Origin: Sphingopyxis sp. KK2
GTDB taxonomy: Bacteria > Pseudomonadota > Alphaproteobacteria > Sphingomonadales > Sphingomonadaceae
Assembly (NCBI RefSeq): GCF_001990265.1
Contig: NZ_LYVN01000019.1
Span: 1 to 44,176 of the forward strand
Direction of reading: 5' to 3'
Length of the DNA: 44,176 nucleotides
The first letter of the stretch is position 1. Each line of letters opens with the position of its first letter. A program made the position numbers and the translations under genes. The notes beneath the pieces were generated by a model that worked only from the letters and a program-made list of their open reading frames with translations, was not told the origin of the DNA and ran no database searches. Below, one piece after another: positions 25,588-34,163 of this stretch.

Positions 25588-27759
25588 ATGACGACAGCGA
25601 TCAGCGAGATTGACGAAGAGGCGCGCTACCGCGCCTTCTTCAGCTACGCCCGCGCCGACGGCAAGCTCGCCGCCAAGCTTCATCGCTTCCTCGACAGTTA
25701 CAAGGTGCCCAAGGCGCTGCAGGGCATGGCGGGCAAGCGCGGGCCGGTGCCCGCGACGCTGCATCCGATCTTTCACGACCGCGAGGATCTGGCGGGCGGC
25801 GGCGAGCTCGGCGACCGGCTGCGCGCCGCGCTCGAATCGAGCGAGGCGCTGATCGTACTATGTACCCCCAATTCGGCGCGGAGCCATTGGGTCGACGAGG
25901 AAGTGCGGCTGTTCCGCGCGAAGAACGGCAATGACGCGATCTTTCCCGTCATCGGCGACGGCGACCCCGACAGCGACGACCCCGAGGTCCAGTGCATGCC
26001 GCCGGCGCTCCGCGAGACGTCGGTGCTCGCCGCCGACCTGCGCGATATCCGCAAGGAGACGGGGCACATCATCGGCGACGGCGCGGCGGGCGGACGGCAG
26101 AAATTGCTCGCCGGGCTGCTCGGGCTCGACCTCGACCAGTTGCGCCGGCGCGAGGATGCGCGGCGGCGGCGGCAGATGATCGCGATGGCGGGGGCGCTGA
26201 TATTGTTCGTCGCGCTGGCCGGCGTCGCGACCGCGCTGGGTTTCGCGGCCCGAAGCAGCGCGCGCGAGGCCGAACGGCAGCGCGTCATCGCCGAGGCGCA
26301 AGCGGTCCGCGCGCAAAAGGGCGAGGCGCTGGCGCGGCAACGCGCCGAGGCCGAGGCACTCGCGCGGTCGCGCGAGAGCGCCGCGCGCCAGCTCGCCGAC
26401 GAGCAGCGCAAGCTGGCCGAGCAGCAACGTGCGCTCGCGCTCGCCAATGCCGCCGAGGCGCAGCGCCAGGCGGGGATCGCGCGCAGCAACGCGACGCGCG
26501 CCGAGGCGCAATATGCGCGCGCGCAGGAGGCGCTCGCCGACAGCTTCGCGCAGCGCGGGCTGGCCGCCGCCGATGCGGGACGAAACGACCTCGCGCTGCG
26601 CTACGCGCTCGCGGGGGCGCAGATTTCGCCCGCAAGCACGGGACGCCAGCGCGTGCTGCTGGCGCGGCTGACCAGCGCCCCGACGCAGCGCACGATGCTG
26701 ACCATCGACACCAATTCGATCAGCTTCCTCGCGATGAGTCCCGACGGGACGCGCGTGATGACATCGGGGCTCGACAAGGTTGCGCGGCTGTTCGACGCGG
26801 CGAGCGGCGAGCGCATCGCGCTGACCGGCGGCGCGATGAAGGGGCAGACCGGATCGCGGCCGCCCAACACGCGCGGGATGAACGCCGACCCGACCATCGG
26901 CGGCACCAAGCTGACCAACAATTGGTTCAACGCCGATTCAACGCGCTTCCTGATGACACTGGCCGATGGCAGTTTCGAGCTGCGCAATGCGCAGACGGGG
27001 TCGGCGGTGACCAAGATCGGCGGGCATCGCGGCGCGGTGCTGTCGGGCAGCTTCAACCCCGACGGCGACCGGGTGCTGACGGGCTCGCTCGACGACACGG
27101 CGCGCATCTGGTCCCTGGCGACGCGCAAGGAGATCGAGGCGGCGCGGATCGCGGTGCCGAGGCTGCGATCGGCGGCGTGGGCGGCCGACGGCGAGGGCGT
27201 CGTGACCATGTCGCTCGACCAGGGACTGCAATTATGGCGCGGCGGCCGCGTGGTCGCGACGCTGCCGCCGCGCGACGCGAACAAGGGCGCGCTGGCGATC
27301 ACCGCCGACGGGACACAGGCGATCGAGATCGACGAGGCCGGGGTGATCCGCCTGTCGCGGATGGGCGATGGCGAGACCGAGGTGAAGCTGGAGACGCGCG
27401 ACGTCGCGCGCGGCGCCTTTGCGATCAGCGCCGATTCGCGCTTCGTCGCGGTCGGGCGCACCGACGGCCATGTCGTGGTGTGGGACATATCGTCGCGCCA
27501 GCCGGTCGCCGATTTCGCGGCACATGGCGCGGCGATCTCGGCGCTGAGCCTGAGCCCCGACAATCGCCAGCTCGCGACCGCGACCAATGGCGGCGAGGTG
27601 CACCTGTGGGATCTGCTGCCGCTGTTCGCGCCGTTCGACGTGCTGGCGGACGCCGCGTGCCGGAAGCTGGGGTCCGACGCGCGGGCGTTCAGCAGCGACG
27701 AACGCGCGGGCGATCCGCTGATCGGGGCGGTTTGGGGGGCGAAGGCGGTTTGCCGATAG
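25588..27759 (+). CDS. TIR domain-transmembrane-coiled coil-WD40 protein
   Basis: The 723-residue protein opens with a TIR domain (about 12-150): RAFFSYARADGKLAAKL, FHDREDLAGGGEL, EALIVLCTPNSARSHWVDEE. Glu104/Glu105 in SHWVDEEVRLF is at the position of the catalytic Glu of NADase TIRs. A basic stretch (RRREDARRRRQ) and one membrane helix (about 197-218) follow. Next are a Gln/Arg/Ala/Glu coiled coil (about 220-330) and a WD40-type propeller (about 360-700; ISFLAMSPDGTRVMTSG, VLTGSLDDTARIW, RFVAVGRTDGHVVVW, RQLATATNGGEVHLWD). Positive-inside logic puts TIR in the cytoplasm and the propeller in the periplasm. Such proteins are candidate sensors that trigger NAD+ cleavage or signalling; activity here is inferred. 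It ends the flotillin locus. Confidence 0.9.
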   Translation: MTTAISEIDEEARYRAFFSYARADGKLAAKLHRFLDSYKVPKALQGMAGKRGPVPATLHPIFHDREDLAGGGELGDRLRAALESSEALIVLCTPNSARSHWVDEEVRLFRAKNGNDAIFPVIGDGDPDSDDPEVQCMPPALRETSVLAADLRDIRKETGHIIGDGAAGGRQKLLAGLLGLDLDQLRRREDARRRRQMIAMAGALILFVALAGVATALGFAARSSAREAERQRVIAEAQAVRAQKGEALARQRAEAEALARSRESAARQLADEQRKLAEQQRALALANAAEAQRQAGIARSNATRAEAQYARAQEALADSFAQRGLAAADAGRNDLALRYALAGAQISPASTGRQRVLLARLTSAPTQRTMLTIDTNSISFLAMSPDGTRVMTSGLDKVARLFDAASGERIALTGGAMKGQTGSRPPNTRGMNADPTIGGTKLTNNWFNADSTRFLMTLADGSFELRNAQTGSAVTKIGGHRGAVLSGSFNPDGDRVLTGSLDDTARIWSLATRKEIEAARIAVPRLRSAAWAADGEGVVTMSLDQGLQLWRGGRVVATLPPRDANKGALAITADGTQAIEIDEAGVIRLSRMGDGETEVKLETRDVARGAFAISADSRFVAVGRTDGHVVVWDISSRQPVADFAAHGAAISALSLSPDNRQLATATNGGEVHLWDLLPLFAPFDVLADAACRKLGSDARAFSSDERAGDPLIGAVWGAKAVCR

Positions 27760-27790
27760 CAGCCGCCCCCCGGAACGGGGAGGCTGCTAT
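27756..27790. terminator. bidirectional hairpin between the TIR gene and the ECF cassette
   Basis: ATAGCAGCC (27756-27764) pairs with GGCTGCTAT (27782-27790), with inner CCCC/GGGG pairs around a short loop. The element contains the end of both convergent genes' stop codons. It has no clear T-run on either side, but its position and stem length suggest it separates the two transcription units. Confidence 0.55.
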
Positions 27791-28110
27791 GCGCGCAGCC
27801 TCTGCGTGCCGCCGAACCAGAGCAGCAGGATCAGCAGCAGCGGCGGCGCGACACCCCATTGGGCGGGCCCGGCGAGCGGAGCGAGCATGGGGGTGCCCGA
27901 GAGCAGCCAGAGGCCGGCGAGCAGCGCCATCACGGCCAACGTCTCAAAGGCGAAGCTGGTCCAGAAGCGCGATCGGGCGCGGGCATAGGCCGCCTGCGCA
28001 TCGATCGCACGGTCGACCTGCACCGCAAAGGTGCGGTCGCCGGCACGCGCCGGCGGCGCAAGCATCGAAGCCAGCATGGCGTCCATCGCGCTGTCGTCCG
28101 AGCCGGTCAT
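27787..28110 (-). CDS. small two-helix membrane protein coupled to the ECF sigma factor
   Basis: The 107-residue protein has an N-terminal cytoplasmic part (MTGSDDSAMDAMLASML) and two hydrophobic helices (about 50-73 and 83-99), ending in basic residues. Its ATG overlaps the sigma-factor stop (ATGA), the usual place for an anti-sigma factor. No zinc-binding HxxxCxxC motif of the ZAS class is visible. It may be a membrane anti-sigma of another class or an accessory protein. The frame and coupling are seen, the role is inferred from position. Confidence 0.7.
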   Translation of the reverse strand: MTGSDDSAMDAMLASMLAPPARAGDRTFAVQVDRAIDAQAAYARARSRFWTSFAFETLAVMALLAGLWLLSGTPMLAPLAGPAQWGVAPPLLLILLLWFGGTQRLRA

Positions 28111-28640
28111 GCCGCGCCTCCTTCGCCGATCAGTTTCTGCGCCTTTGCCCGGCCGCGCAAGACCAGAGATTTGAGCGTGCCGAGCGGCACGCCCATGATC
28201 TCGGCGGCCTCGCCATGCGACCAGCCATGGCCGAAACAGAGGGTGAGCGCGGCGCGTTCCTGTGCCGACAGGCCCGCGAGCAACCGGTCGGCGTCGATCG
28301 CGGCGTCGGTCGCACCATGCGGGTTGCTGCTGGTAACGCCATCCTCGTCCTGCGCAGCGAGAGATTCGCGGCGCTTCGCGGTGCGGCGCTGGTCGAGGAA
28401 GAGGCGCCAGCCGATCCCCATGACCCACGCTGCATAGCTGCCCTGCCCCCGATAATCGCCGGCGCGGCGCCAGGCGCGGACGAACGCCTCCTGCGCGAGG
28501 TCGTCGCCGTCGGCGTCGCTGCCCGCAGCGCGCGACAGGAAGGCGCGCAATCGCCCCTCGTGCCGCAGCACGAGGAGCTGGAAAGCGGCGCGGTCCCCCC
28601 CGGCGACGCGCTGGTTGAGGGCAAAGTCCTCATCGGCCAC
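28107..28640 (-). CDS. ECF-family RNA polymerase sigma factor
   Basis: The 177-residue protein has sigma region 2 (about 15-85; DADGDDLAQEAFVRAWRRAGDYRGQGSYAAW split over the 2.1-2.4 helices) and sigma region 4 (about 115-170; LSAQERAALTLCFGHGWSHG and PLGTLKSLVLRGRAKAQ). Region 1 and 3 are absent, as in ECF factors. It directs RNA polymerase to an unknown regulon. The gene begins 4 bases after an upstream membrane-protein gene and overlaps a small membrane protein gene, so three genes form one unit. The sandwich of the sigma factor between two membrane proteins is unusual. Confidence 0.92.
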   Translation of the reverse strand: MADEDFALNQRVAGGDRAAFQLLVLRHEGRLRAFLSRAAGSDADGDDLAQEAFVRAWRRAGDYRGQGSYAAWVMGIGWRLFLDQRRTAKRRESLAAQDEDGVTSSNPHGATDAAIDADRLLAGLSAQERAALTLCFGHGWSHGEAAEIMGVPLGTLKSLVLRGRAKAQKLIGEGGAA

Positions 28641-28644
28641 GCTT

Positions 28645-29262
28645 TCATCCGAGGTCCGCGGCGCGTTCCTCGGCGGCCGCGGCGCGCGCCATGCGGCGGC
28701 GGACCAGCAGTGCGATGCCGACGAAGGCGGGGAAGAGCGCGGCGCCGGCGGCCTCGCGAATCATCTGCTCCTCGCCCTGGATCAGCCCGAAGCCGGCCAT
28801 GGCGAGACCGATCGCGAGCAGGACGAGGCCGTTGCGATCCTCGTTGCTGGTGCCGGTGCCGGTGCCGCCGAACTTCCACGTGCCGAGATGCTCATAGGGT
28901 TTGTTGAGCTTTTCGATCAGCGGGTTGACCGACTCCGACTTGGCGTCGAGCGCGCGACGGATCGAGCGGTGCATCATCCACGCATGGAGCAGCCGTGACA
29001 GCAGGAAGAAGCCGACCACGAACAGCGCGACCATCGTGATATTTTCCATCAGGCGGAAAAAGCTGTCGCTGACCGCGACGAATTCGGTGGTCGGCGGCGG
29101 CGGCGGCATGAAGCGCGCGATTTCGCCTGGGTCGATCTGCGCGGCGACGTCGGACGCGCTGATCACCTGCGCGGGGATCGTTTGCGCGGGCACCGCGACC
29201 GCGGCGGCAGGCGCCGTCGCCGTCGGGATCGCCGCGGTGGCATTGGCCAAAATCTGGAACAT
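28645..29262 (-). CDS. membrane protein of unknown function, first gene of the ECF cassette
   Basis: The 205-residue protein has an N-terminal hydrophobic/Ala-Pro-rich segment, a Pro run (FMPPPPPTTEF), and one helix at about 76-98 (ENITMVALFVVGFFLLSRLL). A basic cytoplasmic stretch and a C-terminal helix pair (about 150-190) ending RRRMARAAAAEERAADLG follow. It may belong to the DUF6249-type group, but that is from memory only. ATG 29262 is taken over ATG 29265 because GGAGGG then lies 5-6 bases upstream. It is followed within 4 bases by the sigma factor gene. Confidence 0.7.
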   Translation of the reverse strand: MFQILANATAAIPTATAPAAAVAVPAQTIPAQVISASDVAAQIDPGEIARFMPPPPPTTEFVAVSDSFFRLMENITMVALFVVGFFLLSRLLHAWMMHRSIRRALDAKSESVNPLIEKLNKPYEHLGTWKFGGTGTGTSNEDRNGLVLLAIGLAMAGFGLIQGEEQMIREAAGAALFPAFVGIALLVRRRMARAAAAEERAADLG

Positions 29263-29390
29263 CATTTCCCTCCCTGCATGCCCGGGGCATGGTGAAACCA
29301 CAGGCGGCGACCGCGGGCAAGGCCGGTCGGGCGGGGGCGCCCCGGGGAGAGCGGATGCCGCCGACGGACCGCTTCGCGGCCGCCGCAAGA

Positions 29391-29409
29391 ACCGGCTTTT
29401 CGGGCCGGT
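29391..29409 (-). terminator. possible terminator hairpin of the RND efflux operon
   Basis: On the minus strand, about 70 bases after the outer-membrane factor stop, ACCGGC pairs with GCCGGT around CCGAAAA, followed by TTCTTG. The stem is short. A separate 15-base inverted repeat (CATGCCC/GGGCATG, 29277-29291) lies just upstream of the ECF cassette start. The rest of this 214-base gap holds nothing recognisable. Confidence 0.35.
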
Positions 29410-29476
29410 CAGGGAGTAGACGGTACGGGGTGCCGGTTTGGATGCGAGGGGCGGAAGAAAAAATATTCGCGCCGCG

Positions 29477-30880
29477 TCAGCGCGCGTCCCACCGCCCGCC
29501 GAGCGCGCGGAAGAGGTCGACCTGCGCGTCGGCGATCCTCGCATCCGCCAGCGCAAGCGCGCCCTCGGCCTCGGCGAAGGTGCGTTCGGCGTCGAGCGCG
29601 GCGAGGCCGTCGATCGCGCCCTCGCGCTGCTGCGCGCGGGTGATCTTCACCGCGATCCCCGCTTCGTCGCGCGCCGACTGCAACGCGGTGCGGCGATCGA
29701 GCATATGCGCGTAGCCCGAAAGCGCGGTCTCGGTCTCCTCGAGCGCGCGGAGCACGGTGCCGTCGAAGGTCGCGAGCGCGGCCTGCGTGTCGGCCTCGGC
29801 GCCGTCGATGCGCGCGCGCGTGCCTTCCTGGTTGAGGAAATTCCAGCTGATCAGCGGACCGAGCAGCCAGCGCAGCGGGCCGCCGCCGAAGAGGTCGCCG
29901 AGGCCCGAACTGGTCTGGCCGACCGAGGCGCCGAGCGTGACCTTGGGATAAAGGTCGGCGGTCGCGACCCCGATGCGCGCGGTCGCGGCGGCGAGGCGGC
30001 GTTCGGCGGCCGCCACGTCGGGGCGGCGGGCGAGAAGCGCGGCGCCGTCGCCGACCGGAATCGGCTGGTCGAGGCGCAAGGTCGTCGTGCGCGCCGCCGC
30101 GATCGGCGGCAGGTCGGCGGGGGCGCGGCCGGTGAGCGTCGCGAGGCGAAAAAGCGCGGCGTCGCGCTCGGCGGCGATCGCGGGGATGTCGGCGGCGCGC
30201 TGGTTGCGCAAGGCGGCGACGCGCGCGGTGTCGAGCCGCGTCGTCAGCCCGACCTCGGCGCGGCGCGCGGTGAGCTTCACCGACTGGTCGAGCAGCGACA
30301 CGATGCGTGTCGCGACCCCGAGGCGCTCGGCCGAGGAGGCCGCATCGGCATAGGCGCGCGCGGTTTCGGCGGCGACGGTGACGCGCACCGCGTCGGCGTC
30401 GGCCTCGGCAGCGGCGACGTCGCCGCGCGCGGCTTCGACGCCGCGGCTGACGCGGCCGAAGAGGTCGACCTCATACCCGACGGTGAGGCCGGCATCGACC
30501 TGCCACCCCTCGCGGTCGGCGCCCGCAGGCACCTGCCCTTCGCTGACGCGGCCGTAATTCGCGCCGGCGCTGAGGTTGGTGCTCGGCAAGCGGTCGCCGC
30601 GCACTTCGCGCAAGGACGCGCGCGCCTTGGCGATGCGCGCCACCGCGACGCGGACGTCGGTGTTCGCGGCGAGCGCGTCGGTCACCAGCCCGTCGAGCAC
30701 GGGGTCGTTGTAGAGCCGCCACCAGTTGGCGTCGGCGGGCGCGGTGGTGGTGACCCCCGCTTTCGTCGAGAGGAAGGCACCGGCCGCGGCCTGCGGGGGC
30801 GCGGGCGGGGCATAGTCCGGCCCGACCGCGCAGGCGGCGAGGGTGAGCGCGGAGACGGTGGCGATGAGAAAATTGCGCAT
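29477..30880 (-). CDS. NodT-family outer-membrane lipoprotein of RND efflux
   Basis: The 467-residue protein starts with a lipoprotein signal (MRNFLIATVSALTLAACAVG; lipobox LAAC, Cys17). Two TolC-like repeats follow, with TRLDTARVAALRNQRA and QREGAIDGLAALDAERTFAEAEG in the long helices. It should form the trimeric outer-membrane channel for the RND pump encoded 11 bases upstream. It is the last gene of the minus-strand efflux operon. Length is normal for the family. Confidence 0.95.
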   Translation of the reverse strand: MRNFLIATVSALTLAACAVGPDYAPPAPPQAAAGAFLSTKAGVTTTAPADANWWRLYNDPVLDGLVTDALAANTDVRVAVARIAKARASLREVRGDRLPSTNLSAGANYGRVSEGQVPAGADREGWQVDAGLTVGYEVDLFGRVSRGVEAARGDVAAAEADADAVRVTVAAETARAYADAASSAERLGVATRIVSLLDQSVKLTARRAEVGLTTRLDTARVAALRNQRAADIPAIAAERDAALFRLATLTGRAPADLPPIAAARTTTLRLDQPIPVGDGAALLARRPDVAAAERRLAAATARIGVATADLYPKVTLGASVGQTSSGLGDLFGGGPLRWLLGPLISWNFLNQEGTRARIDGAEADTQAALATFDGTVLRALEETETALSGYAHMLDRRTALQSARDEAGIAVKITRAQQREGAIDGLAALDAERTFAEAEGALALADARIADAQVDLFRALGGRWDAR

Positions 30881-30891
30881 GGGCTTTCTCC

Positions 30892-33800
30892 TTATTCGGC
30901 GGGCTGGAGCACGGGATCGGCCGAGCCGCCGCGCTGCGCTCGGCGGGCGGCGAGGCGGTCGCCGAGCGTGCGGCAGACGACATAGAAGCTGGGCGTGTAG
31001 ACGAGCCCGAAGAAGGTGACCCCGATCATCCCGTAGAAGACCGCGGTGCCGAGCGCCTGGCGCAGCTCGTAACCGGGACCCGAGGCCCAGACGAGCGGCG
31101 CGACGCCGAGGATGAAGGCGAAGCTGGTCATCAGGATCGGGCGGAGACGCGCGCGCGCCGCCGCGACCGCCGCCTCGACGATGCTCGCACCGCGTTCCTC
31201 GGCCTGCTTGGCGAATTCGACGATCAGGATCGCATTTTTCGCCGCGAGCGCGATCAGCACGATGAGCCCGATCTGGGTCAGGATATTGTTATCGAGACCG
31301 CGCAAATTCACCCCCGCCATCGCGGCGAGCAGGGTCATCGGCACGATCAGGATGATCGCGAGCGGCAGCGTCAGGCTTTCGAACTGCGCGGCGAGCACGA
31401 GGAAGACGAAGACCACCGACAGCGCGAAGATCAGCGCGGCGACATTGCCCGCCGCCTTCTGCTGGAAGGCGAGGTCGGTCCATTCGGCCGAGAAGCCCGC
31501 GGGCAGGTCTTCGGCCACCTTGTCCATCACCGAGATCGCCTGGCCGGTCGAGAAACCCGGCGCCGTCTCGCCATCGACCTCGACCGCAGGGAAGAGGTTG
31601 TAGCGGGTGACACGATAGGGGCCGGTCCGGTCGCTGAAGGTTGCAACCGCGCCGAGCGGCACCATCTCGCCGCTGTTCGACCGCGTCTTGAGCTGCGCGA
31701 TGTCCGACGGATCGTCGCGCGAGGCGGCATCGGCCTGCGCGGTGACGCGGAAGGTGCGCCCGAGCAGGTTGAAGTCGTTGACATAGGCCGAGCCGAGATA
31801 GACCTGCAGCGCCTCGAACACGCGCGCCGGCGGGACCCCGAGCATGTCGGACTTGGCGCGGTCGATGTCGGCGTACACGCGCGGGGTCGCGGTGTTGTAG
31901 AGCGTGAAGACATTGGCGAGCTCGCGCTGCTGGTGCGCGGCGCCGATGAGCTGGCCGCCCGCCTGTTCGAGCGCCTGGTAACCGGCATCGCTGCGGTCCT
32001 GCACGATCATGCGGTAACCGCCGCCATTGCCGATGCCCTGGATCACCGGCGGCGGGATGACGAAGACGAAGGCGTCGTTCACGTCGGCGAGCGCCGCGCG
32101 CATGTCATTCTCGATATTCGCCTCGGTCCGGTCGGTGCCCGCGCGTTCGGCAAAGGGCTTGAAGGTGACATAGGCGGCGCCGGCGTTCGACGCCTGCGTG
32201 CCCGAGGCGCCGTCGAAGCCGGCGAACATCACCGCCGCCTCGGTGCCGGGCACGTCGAGCAGTTTCTTCACCACCTTCTTGAGCACTTCGTCGGTCTGCT
32301 GGATCGAGCTGCCCGGGGGAAGCTGGATCGCGGCGAGCGCATAGCCCTGGTCCTGCGCGGGGACGAAGCCCGCGGGGGTGGCCCAGAAGATCGCGGCGGT
32401 CGCTGCGATCAGTCCGCCATAGGTAATGAAGGCCTTGCGCGGCGCGGCGACGACGCGGCGCACGGTTGCGGCATACCAGTCGCTGAGCCGGTCGAAGCTG
32501 CGATTGAAACGGTTGCCCGCCTGCCAGGCGTAGCGCCGCCAGCCCGACGCGGGGGCTTCGGTCGCGCGCGGGCGCAGCAGCATCGCGGCGAGCGCGGGCG
32601 ACAGGGTGAGCGAGAGGATCAGCGAGATCACGGTGGCGGTGGCGATCGTCACCGCGAACTGGCGATAGAATTCGCCGGTGATCCCGGTGAGGAAGGTCGT
32701 CGGCACGAACACCGCGCAGAGCACGAGCACGATCGCGACGAGCGCCCCCGACACCTCGTCCATCGAGGTGTGCGCGGCTTCGCGCGGGGACAGGCCATGC
32801 TCCATATTGCGTTCGACATTCTCGACGACGACGATCGCGTCGTCGACGACGATGCCGATCGCGAGCACCAGCCCGAACATCGACAGCGTGTTGAGCGAAT
32901 AGCCGAGGCCTGCGAGCACCGCGAAGGTGCCGATCAGCGACACCGGTATGGCGATGACCGGGATGATCGCGGCGCGCCAGCTCTGCAGGAAGATCAGGAT
33001 GACGAGGACGACGAGGACCATCGCCTCGAGCAGCGTCTTTTGCACCGCGGTCATCGATTCGCTGATGAATTCGGTGGGGTTCCAGATGATCCGGTATTCG
33101 AGCCCCTTGGGGAAGCTCTTCGACGCTTCGGCGAGCTCGGCCTTGATCCCTTCGGCGGCGGCGAGCGCGTTGGTGCCCGGCCGCTGGGTGATGCCCATGA
33201 TGATCGAATCCTGGCCCGACAGATAGGCGTTCACGCCATAATCCTCGGCCCCCAGTTCGACGCGCGCGACGTCGCTGAGCCGCGTGATCGCGCCGTCGGG
33301 CGCGGTGCGCACGATGATGTTCGCGAACTCGCCCGCAGTCTTGAAACGGCCCTGCGTCTCGACGCTGAGCTGGTGCGCGGCGCCGGTGTCGAACGGCGGC
33401 TGGCCGACGGTGCCCGCGGCGACCTGGACATTCTGTTCGCGCAGCGCGGTGACGATGTCGCCCGCGGTGAGGTTCAGCGCGGCGGCGCGGCCGGGGTCGA
33501 TCCACACGCGCATCGCATAGTCGCGCGCGCCGAAGACCTGGACGTCGCCGATGCCGTCGACGCGGGTCAGCCGGTCCTTGAGCTGGGTCAGCGCATAGTT
33601 GGAGACATAGCTGCGATCGAGCGAGCCGTCGGGCGACAGCACGTTGACCGCCATCAGCCACGAGGGCGAGGTCTTGCGCACGACGACGCCCTGTCGCCGC
33701 ACTTCCTCGGGCAGGCTGGGTTCGGCGAGCGCGACGCGGTTCTGGACGAGCACCTGCGCGGTGTCGAGGTCGGTGCCGAGCTTGAAGGTGACGGTGATCG

Positions 33801-34071
33801 TCACCCGCCCGTCGCCGGTCGATTGCGACGACTGGTAGAGCATATTGTCGACGCCGTTGATCTGTTGCTCGATCGGCGCGGCGACGGTGTCGGCGACGGT
33901 CTCGGCCGAGGCACCGGGATAGTTGGTGCTGACCGTCACCGTCGGCGGGACCACCGCGGGGAATTGCGACACCGGCAGCCCGAAATAGGCGAAGGCGCCG
34001 ACGATCGTGATGATGATCGCGATCACGCCCGCGAAGATCGGGCGGCGGATGAAGAAATGGCTGAGACGCAT
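30892..34071 (-). CDS. HAE1/AcrB-type RND efflux pump
   Basis: The 1059-residue inner-membrane protein has 12 predicted helices and two large periplasmic loops. It begins MRLSHFFIRRPIFAGVIAI, and the proton relay Asp-Asp pair is visible in IGIVVDDAIVVVENVER; the helix-10 Lys is in IALAAKNAILIVEFAKQ. It exports hydrophobic drugs or toxic compounds by proton antiport. An upstream ATG would add 11 residues, but MRLSHFF is the conserved start with GAGGAGG before it. It lies 92 bases after the adaptor gene and 11 before the outer-membrane factor. Confidence 0.97.
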   Translation of the reverse strand: MRLSHFFIRRPIFAGVIAIIITIVGAFAYFGLPVSQFPAVVPPTVTVSTNYPGASAETVADTVAAPIEQQINGVDNMLYQSSQSTGDGRVTITVTFKLGTDLDTAQVLVQNRVALAEPSLPEEVRRQGVVVRKTSPSWLMAVNVLSPDGSLDRSYVSNYALTQLKDRLTRVDGIGDVQVFGARDYAMRVWIDPGRAAALNLTAGDIVTALREQNVQVAAGTVGQPPFDTGAAHQLSVETQGRFKTAGEFANIIVRTAPDGAITRLSDVARVELGAEDYGVNAYLSGQDSIIMGITQRPGTNALAAAEGIKAELAEASKSFPKGLEYRIIWNPTEFISESMTAVQKTLLEAMVLVVLVILIFLQSWRAAIIPVIAIPVSLIGTFAVLAGLGYSLNTLSMFGLVLAIGIVVDDAIVVVENVERNMEHGLSPREAAHTSMDEVSGALVAIVLVLCAVFVPTTFLTGITGEFYRQFAVTIATATVISLILSLTLSPALAAMLLRPRATEAPASGWRRYAWQAGNRFNRSFDRLSDWYAATVRRVVAAPRKAFITYGGLIAATAAIFWATPAGFVPAQDQGYALAAIQLPPGSSIQQTDEVLKKVVKKLLDVPGTEAAVMFAGFDGASGTQASNAGAAYVTFKPFAERAGTDRTEANIENDMRAALADVNDAFVFVIPPPVIQGIGNGGGYRMIVQDRSDAGYQALEQAGGQLIGAAHQQRELANVFTLYNTATPRVYADIDRAKSDMLGVPPARVFEALQVYLGSAYVNDFNLLGRTFRVTAQADAASRDDPSDIAQLKTRSNSGEMVPLGAVATFSDRTGPYRVTRYNLFPAVEVDGETAPGFSTGQAISVMDKVAEDLPAGFSAEWTDLAFQQKAAGNVAALIFALSVVFVFLVLAAQFESLTLPLAIILIVPMTLLAAMAGVNLRGLDNNILTQIGLIVLIALAAKNAILIVEFAKQAEERGASIVEAAVAAARARLRPILMTSFAFILGVAPLVWASGPGYELRQALGTAVFYGMIGVTFFGLVYTPSFYVVCRTLGDRLAARRAQRGGSADPVLQPAE

Positions 34072-34163
34072 GGCGAGCCTCCTCGGCCCGCGAAGGGCCG
34101 GCAAGATAGAGCAAACGGGTTGAAGCGGTGCCGCGCCGGACGGGGCCGGCGCGGCGCGCGGAT

